From NCBI GenBank assembly GCA_934476515.1, contig CAKSNZ010000001.1, positions 62,001-126,000 on the forward strand: DNA of 64,000 nt. The letters are read 5' to 3'. Shown here one piece after another: positions 35,493 through 45,615 of the stretch. How positions within the stretch are numbered: the first letter of the stretch is position 1; each line of letters begins with the position of its first letter. A program made the position numbers and the translations under genes. Under the pieces are notes generated by a model. It saw only the letters and a list, made by a program, of their open reading frames with translations. It had not been told where the DNA came from and did not search any database. Origin of the DNA: an uncultured Ruminococcus sp. GTDB lineage: Bacteria > Bacillota > Clostridia > Oscillospirales > Acutalibacteraceae.

Positions 35493-36590
35493 TTATTTTT
35501 CCTTTCTCTTAATTGAATTTCGAAGATATGTCAATGCTTCTTGTCTTTTTTTATCTATTTGATTATTAACCCGATAATAATCAATATTATTATTAATCAT
35601 GCTATAATCATTGACTGAACAAATTTGTGAACCTAAATTCACAAGATTTAGCAAGTTCATTTGTCTTGATGCTCTTGACATTGTCTTACCACCAGTACAA
35701 ACTACAAATTGCTTATTAAAAATAATTGAGAATGCTGTTCCATGAAATGAATCTGTTATCACATACTTTGCATTGTGAATCCATGTCAAAAATTCTTCAG
35801 GACTTTCAGTTTGAATTTTCTTAAAGTCACCACGCATACTCATAGGTACTTGCAAACCAACAATCTTTATCCGTTTTTCTTGTGACAACTTTTTTGCTAC
35901 TTCGTAACATTCTGATTTATTTATACTGTAAACCAAAATATACTCTTCATCAAATAGTGGATTGGTTAGGTATTGTTCCCATTTTGACTTATCAAATAGA
36001 AAAACAGGATCAATACAAACAACACTGTCCTTAGTTTTATTACTCAAATCTTCAATAATTTGTTTACCTTTTTCTTCTCTAACAGATATGCAATCCATAT
36101 TTTTCAGAAATTTACAATACTTATCTTTATACATATCCGGAATTTTGTCAACACCAAAACTTGCCGCATAAGATATACACTGCTTTTCTCCATTCACAAA
36201 ATCCAGAAAATAATTTTTATCAAAACCTGTTATTTCATAATTCCAAACTTGGTCACTACCGGTAACAAACACATCATAATTATCTTTTACTATGCAAATA
36301 TTTTCCGGTGTTAATAGTTCTTTATCTTTATCAAGATATTTTCTTGCAAATTTATCAAATTTTTTGTTTTTATTGATTCTCATTTTTATTTGCATAAGAA
36401 AAATCAAAATATCTTTAACACTAAAAGACTTTATGTAAAAAGGTGATGCACCTTTTTCCACTTCTTTACACTTATAGTTTAAAATATCACACTCATTTCC
36501 TAAACTTTGTATAGTTTCTTTCAATGCAAGACTTTGAAGCACTGCACCATAATTTATTGCTCTACTAAATGTTATAATACTAACTTTCAT
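35493..36590 (-). CDS. Polysaccharide pyruvyl transferase family protein (copy 1)
   Basis: 365 residues with the same landmarks as its neighbour: TFSRAINYGAVLQSLAL at the N-terminus, YDVFVTGSDQVWN, CIDPVFLFDKSKW and TDSFHGTAFSIIF. The two copies are clearly divergent, so this is an old duplication or two separate acquisitions rather than a recent tandem copy. They may modify two different sugars or form a heteromer; both ideas are inference. Confidence 0.85.
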   Translation of the reverse strand: MKVSIITFSRAINYGAVLQSLALKETIQSLGNECDILNYKCKEVEKGASPFYIKSFSVKDILIFLMQIKMRINKNKKFDKFARKYLDKDKELLTPENICIVKDNYDVFVTGSDQVWNYEITGFDKNYFLDFVNGEKQCISYAASFGVDKIPDMYKDKYCKFLKNMDCISVREEKGKQIIEDLSNKTKDSVVCIDPVFLFDKSKWEQYLTNPLFDEEYILVYSINKSECYEVAKKLSQEKRIKIVGLQVPMSMRGDFKKIQTESPEEFLTWIHNAKYVITDSFHGTAFSIIFNKQFVVCTGGKTMSRASRQMNLLNLVNLGSQICSVNDYSMINNNIDYYRVNNQIDKKRQEALTYLRNSIKRKEK

Positions 36591-36628
36591 ACATTAACTC
36601 TCTTTCAACACTAACATATAAATCATTA

Positions 36629-37912
36629 TTATCTGTAAGTAATGGCAGATATTTCACCTTGGTTCACCCTAGCCACTTTTTGGCCAGAACTCTTTGAATA
36701 CACCTTGTGATATATAGTGATTGCAACTGAAAACATATAAGGAACAAACATTTGTCTATCATAAAGGGGATTTCCTGAAAATCCATACATTAAGAAAAAG
36801 ATTTGGAAACATAATGAAAAGACTAATTCTGTTGCTAATAATTTATTTGTATTTTTTCTTATAAGTTTTATAGATACAAACAGTGTGTAAATCATAGGTA
36901 CAATAAAAATCAAAAAACCTATTATACCGGTATCAGCTAATAATTGAAGATATATATTATGTGCATTCATATTAGATACTCCAACAGTATCTACTGTTAT
37001 ATTAAGGCTATTAGCAAAATACCCCCAACCATGACCAAATAATGGACTAGATTCAAAGGATTTCCAAGCATATTGCCACAAGTATTGTCTATTTGATAAC
37101 ATATTATCATTTCCGTTAAAACGGTCTAATACTGCAAACATAAAAGGAAACAGTAAATAAGCTATATAAATAGCAACCAAAAGAATTATCCCTATAATAA
37201 AATATTTCGTAATCTTCTTAGTGAATGAATCCTTATCTCTTATAACAATTGCAATCATCATGGATATAATAAGCGCGATAAGTGGGCCTCTTTTTTCAGT
37301 AAATAACATCGCCACAATTCCTAACAAACTCAATACAATTGAAACTTTTTTCTTTGTAATAATCGCAAAAGAAAACCATGCTATTGTACCTAATGCGATA
37401 TACATACTATTATGAGAATAGTGACTTGTAAAACCAGCGGAACCTAAAGTACCTTGATAAATGGAACTACGAAATAAAAGAGCTAACTTACTCAAACCAA
37501 AATCCAAATTAAAACTAAAAATAATTGTGGAAAAAATGTATATACAACTTAATATACCAATAAGCAATATTAAATTCTTAAAGCTATATCCTTTGTATTG
37601 AATGGATGCCAAAAAGAAAAATAAAATTGATATAAATAAAAAAGCATATCCAAATTGTTTATTTGCAATAGATACACTATTTACTACCACCGGAAGAATA
37701 GTAACTAACCACATAAAAACAAGTTTTTCTTTGATTACAAACATATTAATTTTTCTAACCATTAAAAAAATTGCTATGGCAACTAACACAAACTCACTAA
37801 TCATCAGTACAGAACCGGCCGAATTCAACGGATATATTAACATTGGAACTAATATAATAATTCCAAGTAAAGATATTAAATTTCCCGTACTAATTGAAGT
37901 ATCGATTTTCAT
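36629..37912 (-). CDS. Wzy/O-antigen ligase-like polysaccharide polymerase
   Basis: 427 residues with about 11 hydrophobic helices. The Wzy_C signature is visible: PLFGHGWGYF followed by NAHNIYLQLLADTGIIGF in the large external loop. Expected to polymerise flipped repeat units outside the membrane. I chose the ATG at 37912, preceded by TTGGAGGGAAGT, instead of the longer ORF start. With Wzx in the same operon it supports a Wzx/Wzy-type pathway. Confidence 0.82.
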   Translation of the reverse strand: MKIDTSISTGNLISLLGIIILVPMLIYPLNSAGSVLMISEFVLVAIAIFLMVRKINMFVIKEKLVFMWLVTILPVVVNSVSIANKQFGYAFLFISILFFFLASIQYKGYSFKNLILLIGILSCIYIFSTIIFSFNLDFGLSKLALLFRSSIYQGTLGSAGFTSHYSHNSMYIALGTIAWFSFAIITKKKVSIVLSLLGIVAMLFTEKRGPLIALIISMMIAIVIRDKDSFTKKITKYFIIGIILLVAIYIAYLLFPFMFAVLDRFNGNDNMLSNRQYLWQYAWKSFESSPLFGHGWGYFANSLNITVDTVGVSNMNAHNIYLQLLADTGIIGFLIFIVPMIYTLFVSIKLIRKNTNKLLATELVFSLCFQIFFLMYGFSGNPLYDRQMFVPYMFSVAITIYHKVYSKSSGQKVARVNQGEISAITYR

Positions 37913-37961
37913 ACTTCCCTCCAAAACAATAATAATCAAAATAAATCATTATTCATCAAAA

Positions 37962-38951
37962 TTACTTCCACATATAAGACTGTTTTTTAAATTTCTTAAC
38001 TAAACCAATCATTTTCATAAAAGAAATAATTAAGAAAGAATTTTTAGTTTTAAGAACATTGAAAAACACTTTAAATTTTAGTCCCAAATTCATATTTTGG
38101 TCTTGTAATTCTAGGAATAAGTTGTTATTTAAGATAGTATGTATTGTATTTTTCTTATTTTTCGATTCCAAAATGGAAGTGTAAAATGTTCTCAAATACT
38201 CAAGATAAAGACCTTTTAAAGGTAAATTTTTCTGTATATACAGATTTCTTATTTTTTCTAGCTGACTTAATCTTAGGTTAGCATTTTCTTTAAATGATGC
38301 TTGTAAGCCACTTGGTGATAATCTGTAATTGTAATCATCTTTATCTATAATTGCAATTTTCCCATCAATACACTTTAAATAATCAATAATGAACAATAAA
38401 TCTTCACCCATACTAATGGTTGCGTCCATTTTTATTGAATTATTCACAATAATATTTCGTCTAAATAATTTATTCCACAATACATTAAATGCTTTACATT
38501 CCTGTAAACATTCTATTGCAATATTTATTTCACTATTATTATAGACCCTACTTTTTAATTTTTGACTAAACAAATACTTTCCTTGGGTATTTATTGTTTT
38601 GTAACCTTCAGCAACTAAGTCAATATCTTCAGAAATATTAGCTATTAGATTTTCTATAAAGCATTTATCAACCAAATCATCTGCATCCACAAATGCTACA
38701 TATTTGCCCTTACAACTGTAAATACCTTTATTTCTAGCGTTGCTTACTCCATCATTATCAACAGAGATAAGTCTCACTCTACTATCTATTTTCTCTATTT
38801 CCTTACATATTCTCTCTGTTTTATCAGTAGAACCGTCATTTACAATAATTATTTCAATATTTCTATACGATTGCCTTAGTAATGAGGTCAATGTATCCTT
38901 TATTGAATTCTCAGCATTGTACGCCGGTATTATAATAGAAACTAAATCCAT
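37962..38951 (-). CDS. GT2-family glycosyltransferase
   Basis: 329 residues. GT-A fold with VSIIIPAYNAENSIKDTL at the N-terminus, IIIVNDGSTDKT, GVSNARNKGI, and the metal-binding FVDADDLVD near residue 90. Adds one sugar of the repeat unit from a nucleotide sugar at the inner membrane face; donor and linkage cannot be read. C-terminal hydrophobic/basic stretches may hold it at the membrane. Confidence 0.88.
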   Translation of the reverse strand: MDLVSIIIPAYNAENSIKDTLTSLLRQSYRNIEIIIVNDGSTDKTERICKEIEKIDSRVRLISVDNDGVSNARNKGIYSCKGKYVAFVDADDLVDKCFIENLIANISEDIDLVAEGYKTINTQGKYLFSQKLKSRVYNNSEINIAIECLQECKAFNVLWNKLFRRNIIVNNSIKMDATISMGEDLLFIIDYLKCIDGKIAIIDKDDYNYRLSPSGLQASFKENANLRLSQLEKIRNLYIQKNLPLKGLYLEYLRTFYTSILESKNKKNTIHTILNNNLFLELQDQNMNLGLKFKVFFNVLKTKNSFLIISFMKMIGLVKKFKKQSYMWK

Positions 38952-38995
38952 AACTTCCTCTTTTTAATATTTATTTTTATTCAAGTTAATAAATA

Positions 38996-39646
38996 TCAAT
39001 TACTCTCTCTATTTCGTACAAGTTTGTCTCTTTTATCTACAATTATACTACATGCCGGAATACTCTTAGATACAAGCGTACCTGCACCAATTACAGAACC
39101 TTTGCCAATTGTTACTCCGTCAAGTATTACCACATTACTACCAATCCAGCAATCGTCTTCCACTATTATACCCTTTTGTGAAACGCCCTGACTCTTAATT
39201 GTACTGTTTGTGCTAGAAAAATTATGATTTTCAGCAAACAAACTGCATTTAGGTCCAAACATAACATTATTACCTATTGTGATTCGTCCAGAGCATCCGA
39301 TATATCCATGTGGACCGATAGAAGAATTATTGCCCATTGTTAATCCCACGCCTAAATCTTTACCATAATAAGATGAAGGCCTAATCATAACTTCTCGTCC
39401 AATTGTAACATTGTCACCAAAGTTCAGCCCCTCAGAACATAATCCATGTATTTCTGAATAATCTTCAAATTTTACATTTTTACCACAAGTAATGTGTCTA
39501 CCATGTTTAACCTGTACTTTTTTACCTACAAGGAATAATCCGGATGTTTTTTTTAAAAAAATTCTTTTCCATATACCCCTTATAAATTTAATACCTGTAT
39601 TTTTTAAAATAATAAATTTATCATATTTAGATATTTTTCTATCCAT
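38996..39646 (-). CDS. Left-handed beta-helix (hexapeptide repeat) O-acyltransferase
   Basis: 216 residues. Repeating I/V-G-x-x-x-x hexapeptides (for example VTIGREVMI, GRITIGNNVMFG, DCWIGSNVVILDGVTIGKG) form the helix, with the catalytic-type histidine in FAENHNFS. Most likely O-acetylates a sugar of the polymer using acetyl-CoA. The N-terminal 35 residues are basic. Starts 1 base after the stop of the upstream GT4 gene. Confidence 0.85.
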   Translation of the reverse strand: MDRKISKYDKFIILKNTGIKFIRGIWKRIFLKKTSGLFLVGKKVQVKHGRHITCGKNVKFEDYSEIHGLCSEGLNFGDNVTIGREVMIRPSSYYGKDLGVGLTMGNNSSIGPHGYIGCSGRITIGNNVMFGPKCSLFAENHNFSSTNSTIKSQGVSQKGIIVEDDCWIGSNVVILDGVTIGKGSVIGAGTLVSKSIPACSIIVDKRDKLVRNRESN

Positions 39647-39647
39647 A

Positions 39648-40835
39648 TTACTTCCTCACACTATTGTAAATATCCATTAACTGATTATAGTTATCCTCTG
39701 GTAAGTATTTATTTTCATAGTCGGCACGGGCATTTTTTCCAACTAATTTACATTTTTCAGGGTCATTCCACAATTTTTCTATGACTTTTACAAATCCATC
39801 AACATCACCAAGTGAAACTTTATAACCGTTTACACCATTTTCTATTGCCTCTTCTGAAAACCCTAAGTCAGTAGCAACAAGTCCTTTTCCAAGACTTTCT
39901 GTTTCAATTTCTACCATAGAACAACCTTCATACCAAATGGATGGAAATACAACAAATTCCCCACCTTTTACAATAGAAAGACATTTATCATGTTGAACAT
40001 AACCCATATAATAAACATTGTCTTGTTTATCTGCCCAAATTTTAAACTCCTCTTCAAGTGGACCACTACCCATTACTACTAATGGAATATTTTCAAGTTT
40101 GCTCCAAACTTTCATTAATATACGAATACCTTTTTCTTCACCTATTCTACCATAAAAAACCGCATATCTCTTTGGCAATTTTTCAACTGTAACCGCCTTT
40201 AAATTTGCTTCAGCATCAGGAACAAAATTATATTTTTTTATAATCTTATTTTTTTCAAATCCAATATTTTCAAGCAATTTAATTTGATTATCATTAAGAC
40301 AAACATATTTATCAATTTGTTTATAAAAACTTTTTCTTATCCTATGATATTTAAAAATAAATGCCACTATCAAACTTTGAAATTTAGAATTTTTAAAACA
40401 TCCATACTTACACATACGGAAATAATGTCCATCACCACAACTGTTGCAAAGAGTCGTTCCTCTAAGTGAAGTAGCACAAGGACACACAAAACGAGTATCA
40501 TGTAATGTTGCTACCACTTTTACGCCACAACGCTTTGCCGCATACAAAATAGATGGTGAAAGAAGTGGAAAAAAAGTATGTATATGAACGATTTCAGGTT
40601 TTTCTTTCTCAATTAATGATTTAACAGCGTTATAGTTTTTAAAAGACCATAACATTCCTAATGTTGCCTTTAGTTTACCAATAATGCCTGCATTGTCAAA
40701 TTCGTCATTTCTAACTGTATATGTTACAACCTCATTACCATGTTGTCTAAGAAGTTCAGTTTCACTATTAAAGACTTGGTCATCGCCACTTGCTGAACCT
40801 TTTCTATGGTAATTATGAATTGCTAATATTTTCAT
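39648..40835 (-). CDS. GT4-family glycosyltransferase
   Basis: 395 residues, GT-B fold. N-terminus KILAIHNYHRKGSASGDDQV; C-terminal domain with FYGRIGEEKGIRILM, VVMGSGPLEEE and FPSIWYEGCSMVEIE, where the E-x7-E pattern binds the nucleotide. A Cys-rich stretch lies between (VCPCATSLRGTTLCNSCG, about 115-132), as in some capsule GT4 enzymes. Retaining transferase for a repeat-unit sugar; donor unknown. Confidence 0.88.
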   Translation of the reverse strand: MKILAIHNYHRKGSASGDDQVFNSETELLRQHGNEVVTYTVRNDEFDNAGIIGKLKATLGMLWSFKNYNAVKSLIEKEKPEIVHIHTFFPLLSPSILYAAKRCGVKVVATLHDTRFVCPCATSLRGTTLCNSCGDGHYFRMCKYGCFKNSKFQSLIVAFIFKYHRIRKSFYKQIDKYVCLNDNQIKLLENIGFEKNKIIKKYNFVPDAEANLKAVTVEKLPKRYAVFYGRIGEEKGIRILMKVWSKLENIPLVVMGSGPLEEEFKIWADKQDNVYYMGYVQHDKCLSIVKGGEFVVFPSIWYEGCSMVEIETESLGKGLVATDLGFSEEAIENGVNGYKVSLGDVDGFVKVIEKLWNDPEKCKLVGKNARADYENKYLPEDNYNQLMDIYNSVRK

Positions 40836-40869
40836 ACAATACTTTCTCCCTACTTATTTTCAAAATAAA

Positions 40870-42102
40870 TCACTTTAAGAAACAATTCTCATATTTATCA
40901 CAAATATACTGCCAACTATAAGAAGTTCTGACTCTTTCTTTAGCTTTCTTTGACAGAGCCATAATTTCTTCTTGGCTCATATTATCGGCTTTATTAATAA
41001 GAGATGCCAAACTGCCTTCATCTCTGCTCCAATACAAAGCACTATCCTCAGCAACTTCTATATTAAATCCAACATCAACCAATAGATTTAGGTCTGTACT
41101 ACCCAATGCCTCAATAAGGCTAGGGTTTGTACCACCAACAGTATGACCATGAAAATAAGCATAAGCATTTTCTCTGATTTTCTTTAACAGTTCTTGGTCA
41201 TATACTGTACCAACAAATTTAATTCTCTTATCCTTGCTGAAATGAAGTCTTTCTTCCAACTGTTGCAAGAACTTATCATTTACATTAGTGATAATTGCAA
41301 AATCTCTCTTAGAATTTGACTTCATAAATTCTCTAATCATAATTTCATAAGAATTTTCCGGTACAAATCTACCTACTACAAGGTAATAATCTTTCTTTTT
41401 CAGACCCTTTTCATTGTACCAATTTACTAACTTAGGGTCACTGTCTTCTAACTTACTTGGAGTTAGATCAGCACCATAAGCAATAAAAGTAGTGTCAGGA
41501 TTCTTACCCTTTATACCTTTACCATCATAGCACTTGTGAATGTACTTTTCAATATTAATAGAATCACAGATAGCAAGGTCACAATACTTTACCATCATTT
41601 GTTCAGAAACTTTCCAATACTTACGAATTGGAGCAGACCACTTTGCTCTCATCCATTCATGTCCGTCAGGATTTAGATAAACCTTACCACCTAATTTATG
41701 TATTTTCTTGTAAAAATGCTTTGCAAATGGTCCGATTCTACAAGCCATAATATACACAATAGGGTTTGGAATTTTGTTTTCTTCAATATATTTACAACAT
41801 TCTTTTAATGCTAACACATCATAGTAAATAGCTTGTGCCGGTCCAATATTAGGTAACTGTAATTTAAAACATCTTGCATTATGATACATAAACTCATTAT
41901 CAGAAAGTTTTGTAACACCTGACAACTTTGTTTCGTCCATACATCCGTCACCATTAGCCTTACAAGCTACATGATACTTTATCTTTTTGTTGTTTTGATG
42001 ATATTCAGTTAGTTTGTCAACAAAAGTTTCATAGCCACCATAAGCTCCTAAACTCTTTGCACCAACTAAAAATATATGTTGTACTTCTTGATTCTGTTGC
42101 AT
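40870..42102 (-). CDS. Cps2T-like rhamnosyltransferase (DUF1972 plus GT4)
   Basis: 410 residues. N-terminal DUF1972 features: LVGAKSLGAYGGYETFVDKL and KVYLNPDGHEWMRAKW. The C-terminal GT-B half has YYLVVGRFVPENSYE and GTNPSLIEAL. Cps2T of pneumococcus adds L-rhamnose in beta-1,4 linkage as the second sugar of the repeat; rfbC and the other dTDP-rhamnose genes lie immediately upstream, which fits. Exact linkage is inferred. Confidence 0.85.
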   Translation of the reverse strand: MQQNQEVQHIFLVGAKSLGAYGGYETFVDKLTEYHQNNKKIKYHVACKANGDGCMDETKLSGVTKLSDNEFMYHNARCFKLQLPNIGPAQAIYYDVLALKECCKYIEENKIPNPIVYIMACRIGPFAKHFYKKIHKLGGKVYLNPDGHEWMRAKWSAPIRKYWKVSEQMMVKYCDLAICDSINIEKYIHKCYDGKGIKGKNPDTTFIAYGADLTPSKLEDSDPKLVNWYNEKGLKKKDYYLVVGRFVPENSYEIMIREFMKSNSKRDFAIITNVNDKFLQQLEERLHFSKDKRIKFVGTVYDQELLKKIRENAYAYFHGHTVGGTNPSLIEALGSTDLNLLVDVGFNIEVAEDSALYWSRDEGSLASLINKADNMSQEEIMALSKKAKERVRTSYSWQYICDKYENCFLK

Positions 42103-42131
42103 ATTAATAATCCATTCTACTTTACTTATAA

Positions 42132-42734
42132 TTAAAACTTAAATGTATCCTTTAAACCTAACCACTTTTGGTCCTTATCACTTAGGTTTAGCTTTGTACC
42201 ATCTTTTAGGTGATAGTTACCTACTTCACAAGTGCCGTCATAGTCACCTTCAAGTTCAGGCCATTCAATGCCGATTTCAGGGTCATTCCAAGCAAGACCA
42301 CCTTCATCTCCCGGATGATAAAAGTCGGTAACCTTGTAACAAAATTCTGCTTCATCACTAAGAACTAGGAAACCATGAGCAAAGCCTTCTGAAATGTAGA
42401 ACTGCTTTTTGTTTTCTTCAGTTAGTTCAACACCATACCACTTACCGTATGTTTCGCTACCTGAACGCAAGTCAACTGCTACATCAAAAACTCTACCCTT
42501 GATAGCTCTTACAAGTTTGCCCTGTGGGTACTGCTTTTGGAAGTGAAGTCCTCTTAACACACCTTTTGTACTCATACTTTGGTTGTCCTGTACAAACACC
42601 ATATCAAGACCTGCTTCGTGCATATCGTTCTGATTATATGTTTCCATAAAATAACCACGATTGTCACCATGTACTGCAGGTTCAATAATATATAGTCCCT
42701 CGATTGGACACTTTGTTACTTTAATCTGTCCCAT
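42132..42734 (-). CDS. rfbC: dTDP-4-dehydrorhamnose 3,5-epimerase
   Basis: Third step of dTDP-L-rhamnose synthesis. 200 residues, cupin fold. Landmarks: DNRGYFMETYNQND, the catalytic-base region GVLRGLHFQ with its His, and ISEGFAHGFLVLSD. C-terminus is slightly extended compared with the usual 180-190. Between rfbD and the rhamnosyltransferase. Confidence 0.96.
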   Translation of the reverse strand: MGQIKVTKCPIEGLYIIEPAVHGDNRGYFMETYNQNDMHEAGLDMVFVQDNQSMSTKGVLRGLHFQKQYPQGKLVRAIKGRVFDVAVDLRSGSETYGKWYGVELTEENKKQFYISEGFAHGFLVLSDEAEFCYKVTDFYHPGDEGGLAWNDPEIGIEWPELEGDYDGTCEVGNYHLKDGTKLNLSDKDQKWLGLKDTFKF

Positions 42735-42753
42735 TTCTTTTACCTCTTATAAA

Positions 42754-43668
42754 TCAATAATCAATTTCTTTTAAATATCTGTTTAAAGCATCTTTCCAGT
42801 CAGGTAGTGGAGTAAATCCATTATCAACTAATTTAGTTTTGTTAAGTCTTGAGTTAAATGGTCGTCTAGCCTTAGACACACCATATTCCTCAGTAGTTAC
42901 CGGATTAACTTTAGTCTTATAACCTGCCTGTTTAAAGATTTCACAAGCAAAATCATACCAACTGATATATCCACCCTCATTAGTTGCGTGGTAGTAACCA
43001 TATTTATCGGTTTCTATCATATCAACTAAAAGTCTTGATAAATCGTAAGTATATGTTGGTGTACCGATTTGGTCATTAACAACCTTTAGAGTATCAAATT
43101 TCTTGCCAACCTTAAGCATAGTTTTGATAAAGTTGTTGCCGTTTACACCAAATACCCATGCAATTCTTACAATAAAGTATTTCTCTAGGTTTAGGCTAAC
43201 AACCTTTTCACCCATAAGTTTTGATTCACCATATACATTAAGTGGTGCATAATCCTTGCAATCTTCTTCCCAAGGTCTTGTACCATAGCCGTCAAATACA
43301 TAGTCAGTGCTAATATAAACCATCTTGCAATCAAGTTCTTTACAAACCCTTGCAATGTTCTCTGTACCACCAACATTGATAGCCATTACTTTTTCTTTAT
43401 TTTCACTTTCTTCTGCTAAGTCAACTGCTGTCCAAGCAGCACAATGAACAACTACATCGGGATTTACCTTTTTAATAGTTTCAGTTACTTCTTCACTATT
43501 AGTAATATCCATTTGTACATAGTCCATCTTTGTTACTGCTGTACCGTCATCAGCACCACTGTACTGTGGTGCAATGTCTGAACCTACACCTTCATAACCT
43601 CTTTTATAAAGTTCGTTCATTACATCATGACCAAGCTGACCTGCAACACCTGTTACTAAAACCTTCAT
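42754..43668 (-). CDS. rfbD: dTDP-4-dehydrorhamnose reductase
   Basis: Final NADPH-dependent step to dTDP-L-rhamnose. 304 residues, short-chain dehydrogenase fold: MKVLVTGVAGQLGHDV at the N-terminus, ISTDYVFDG with the catalytic Tyr in YGESKLMGE, then RIAWVFGVNGNNF. Its ATG overlaps the stop of rfbB (TAATG), so the pair is translationally coupled. Confidence 0.96.
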   Translation of the reverse strand: MKVLVTGVAGQLGHDVMNELYKRGYEGVGSDIAPQYSGADDGTAVTKMDYVQMDITNSEEVTETIKKVNPDVVVHCAAWTAVDLAEESENKEKVMAINVGGTENIARVCKELDCKMVYISTDYVFDGYGTRPWEEDCKDYAPLNVYGESKLMGEKVVSLNLEKYFIVRIAWVFGVNGNNFIKTMLKVGKKFDTLKVVNDQIGTPTYTYDLSRLLVDMIETDKYGYYHATNEGGYISWYDFACEIFKQAGYKTKVNPVTTEEYGVSKARRPFNSRLNKTKLVDNGFTPLPDWKDALNRYLKEIDY

Positions 43669-44687
43669 TATCTGTCACCGTACATTTTTTCGTAATAGTT
43701 CTGATATTCACCACTAATGATAGTTTCCCACCATTCACGATTATCAAGGTACCACTGAATTGTCTTTTTGATACCGTCTTCAAACTTAGTTTCAGGTAGC
43801 CAACCTAGTTCGTTATGAATCTTTGTAGGGTCGATAGCATAACGCATATCATGACCTTTTCTATCTGTTACATATGTAATTAAACTTTCAGGCTTGTTAA
43901 GTTCTTTACAAATAATCTTAACAATGTCAATGTTTCTCTTTTCGTTATGACCACCAACATTATAAACTTCACCAACTCTACCGTTGTGAATGATTAAGTC
44001 AATAGCCTTACAATGGTCTTCAACATATAACCAGTCACGAACATTTAGGCCTTCACCATAAACAGGAAGTGGCTTATCAGCTAAAGCATTAGCAATCATA
44101 AGTGGGATTAGCTTTTCAGGGAAGTGATATGGACCATAGTTATTTGAACAACGGCTGATTGTTACAGGTAGGTCATATGTTCTGTGATAAGCAAGAACTA
44201 ATAAATCAGCACCTGCCTTTGATGAACTGTATGGACTACTTGTGTGGATAGGTGTTTCTTCTGTAAAGAATAAATCAGGTCTGTCAAGTGGTAAGTCACC
44301 ATAAACTTCATCTGTAGAAACCTGATGATAACGCTTGATACCATACTTTCTACAAGCATCCATAAGAACGGCAGTACCCTTAATGTTAGTATCCAAGAAA
44401 ACTTCAGGGTTTTCAATAGAACGGTCAACATGGCTTTCTGCTGCAAAGTTTACAACCATATCAGGATGTTCTTCTTCAAACAGTTTATAAACTGCTTCTC
44501 TGTCACAAATATCTTCCTTTACAAAACGGAAGTTAGGGTTATCCATAACCGGTGCAAGTGTTGATAAGTTACCGGCATAAGTTAGCTTGTCAAGACATAC
44601 TATTCTGTAGTCCGGATATTTCTTTAGCATATGAAATATGAAATTTGAGCCGATAAAACCGGCACCACCTGTTACAATAATAGTCAT
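43668..44687 (-). CDS. rfbB: dTDP-glucose 4,6-dehydratase
   Basis: Second step of dTDP-rhamnose synthesis, NAD-dependent. 339 residues: TGGAGFIGSNF at the N-terminus, NFAAESHVDRSI, STDEVYGDLPL with the catalytic region, then YSSSKAGADLL containing the Tyr-x3-Lys (here YSSSK). Typical length. Order in the transcript is rfbA, rfbB, rfbD, rfbC. Confidence 0.97.
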   Translation of the reverse strand: MTIIVTGGAGFIGSNFIFHMLKKYPDYRIVCLDKLTYAGNLSTLAPVMDNPNFRFVKEDICDREAVYKLFEEEHPDMVVNFAAESHVDRSIENPEVFLDTNIKGTAVLMDACRKYGIKRYHQVSTDEVYGDLPLDRPDLFFTEETPIHTSSPYSSSKAGADLLVLAYHRTYDLPVTISRCSNNYGPYHFPEKLIPLMIANALADKPLPVYGEGLNVRDWLYVEDHCKAIDLIIHNGRVGEVYNVGGHNEKRNIDIVKIICKELNKPESLITYVTDRKGHDMRYAIDPTKIHNELGWLPETKFEDGIKKTIQWYLDNREWWETIISGEYQNYYEKMYGDR

Positions 44688-44708
44688 TATATTTTCTTCT
44701 TTCTTAAA

Positions 44709-45605
44709 TTAATGTAGTGTATCAATATATTTTCCGTCAATAACATCCTTTAGATACTGACCGTACTGATTTTTCTTTAAAACTTCATAAGCAGCCATTA
44801 TTTCATCTTTTGAAATCCAACCGTTTAGATAAGCGATTTCTTCAAGACAAGCAATCTTTCTGTGCTGATGATTTTCAATAGTCATAACAAAGTTAGTTGC
44901 TTCAACTAAACTTTCGTGAGTACCTGTATCAAGCCAAGTAAAGCCTTGACCCAGCAGCTCAACATTAAGGGCATCTTTCTCTAAATAAACTTTGTTAAGG
45001 TCAGTAATTTCAAGTTCTCCCCTTGGTGAAGGTTTTAGACTCTTTGCGTATTCTACAACCTTGTTGTCATAGAAATAAAGACCTGTTACACAGTAATTTG
45101 ACTTTGGCTTTTCAGGCTTTTCTTCAATAGAAACAGCCTTGCCGTTTTCATCAAATTCAACAATGCCAAAACGCTCAGGGTCATCAACATAATAACCGAA
45201 TACTGTTGCACCGTTACCACTTTCGGCTTTTTCAACTGCCTTCTTAAGTCTTTTGTTAAGACCGTTACCTGCAAAAATGTTGTCACCAAGTACCATAGCA
45301 ACACAGTCATCACCGATAAATTCTTCACCGATAATAAATGCTTGAGCAAGTCCGTCAGGGCTTGCTTGTACTGCATATGTAAGATTAACACCAAACTGAT
45401 GACCGTCACCAAGTAATGATTCAAATCTTGGTGTATCAGCCGGAGTTGAAATAATCAGAATATCTCTAATTCCGGCATTCATAAGCACTGACATTGGATA
45501 ATAAATCATTGGCTTGTCATAAACAGGTAACAACTGTTTTGATGTTACCTTTGTAAGTGGATATAGTCTTGTACCGGATCCACCTGCTAAAATAATACCC
45601 TTCAT
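44709..45605 (-). CDS. rfbA: Glucose-1-phosphate thymidylyltransferase
   Basis: First step: glucose-1-phosphate plus dTTP to dTDP-glucose. 298 residues. Nucleotidyltransferase signature [17 protein letters not shown], followed by [27 protein letters not shown] with the metal-binding Asp, and [12 protein letters not shown]. Usual length (about 290). Ten bases after the initiating transferase gene. Confidence 0.97.
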   Translation of the reverse strand: MKGIILAGGSGTRLYPLTKVTSKQLLPVYDKPMIYYPMSVLMNAGIRDILIISTPADTPRFESLLGDGHQFGVNLTYAVQASPDGLAQAFIIGEEFIGDDCVAMVLGDNIFAGNGLNKRLKKAVEKAESGNGATVFGYYVDDPERFGIVEFDENGKAVSIEEKPEKPKSNYCVTGLYFYDNKVVEYAKSLKPSPRGELEITDLNKVYLEKDALNVELLGQGFTWLDTGTHESLVEATNFVMTIENHQHRKIACLEEIAYLNGWISKDEIMAAYEVLKKNQYGQYLKDVIDGKYIDTLH

Positions 45606-45615
45606 ATTCTACTCC

